Assembly: GCA_016199125.1 (NCBI GenBank)
Contig: JACQHH010000107.1
Coordinates: forward strand, 1 to 40,911
Length of the DNA: 40,911 bases
Reading direction: 5' to 3'
From: Candidatus Lambdaproteobacteria bacterium
GTDB taxonomy: Bacteria; SAR324; JACQKK01
Part shown: piece by piece, positions 40,910 through 40,911 of the stretch
Numbering within the stretch: position 1 is the first letter of the stretch
Layout: the number at the start of each line of letters is the position of its first letter
Position numbers and translations under genes: made by a program
The notes under the pieces: generated by a model
What the model saw: only the letters and a program-made list of their open reading frames with translations
Databases searched by the model: none
What the model was told of the DNA's origin: nothing

Positions 40910-40911
40910 GA

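Noticed and set aside
29320-40911. attR-like copy of the tRNA-Lys 3' end or an integrase gene
   Set aside because: No clear repeat of the tRNA end was found by eye and no recombinase motifs occur; an island remains only a hypothesis.

Overview
The window is very GC-rich, densely coding DNA from a flagellated diderm bacterium. L-ring and P-ring genes, an outer-membrane-type lipoprotein and a SPOR protein all imply an outer membrane. The order flgF-flgG-flgA-flgH-flgI-flgJ(rod-binding domain only)-flgM-flgN-flgK-flgL-csrA-fliW resembles the arrangement I recall from Desulfovibrio-type deltaproteobacteria, and FliW is not usual in gammaproteobacteria. This is recalled knowledge, not a search result, so the taxonomic reading is tentative. 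The oxygen-dependent monooxygenase near the right side fits poorly with a strict anaerobe and may be acquired.

Layout. 1-9.3 kb is housekeeping: a cell-wall amidase (5' end cut by the window edge) with a lipoprotein, a SPOR protein, a DMT transporter, alaS with a small DUF2062 membrane protein, and obgE. 9.3-11.6 kb is one large TPR protein on the minus strand, divergent from the flagellar genes. 11.96-22.3 kb is a late-flagellar block (rod, rings, anti-sigma factor, chaperone, hook-filament junction) closed by csrA-fliW and a strong terminator. Inside it lies a near-perfect sigma-28 promoter, about 220 bp upstream of flgM. 22.6-24.1 kb holds a GNAT acetyltransferase and an NRDE-family protein. 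24.2-27.3 kb is a minus-strand group of a metallo-beta-lactamase-fold hydrolase, a protein with two HTH domains joined by a His-rich linker, and an unrecognised beta-rich protein. A receiver-PP2C phosphatase is divergent from this group. 29.0-29.4 kb carries tRNA-Glu(UUC) and tRNA-Lys(UUU) with a clear terminator.

29.6-40.9 kb is a catabolic block directly downstream of tRNA-Lys: a Baeyer-Villiger monooxygenase of the phenylacetone monooxygenase type, an SDR dehydrogenase, a five-gene Liv-type ABC importer, an acyl-CoA ligase, an unusual crotonase and a LacI-type regulator. Together they suggest uptake, oxidation, CoA activation and beta-oxidation-like or ring-cleaving breakdown of a cyclic or aromatic ketone, alcohol or acid. 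The exact substrate cannot be read from the sequence.

Most interesting for follow-up: the structured flgM leader with a CsrA-like site, a GGA-loop hairpin in the csrA leader, the hydrolase/tandem-HTH group, and the tRNA-linked monooxygenase cluster with a crotonase lacking the usual glutamates.
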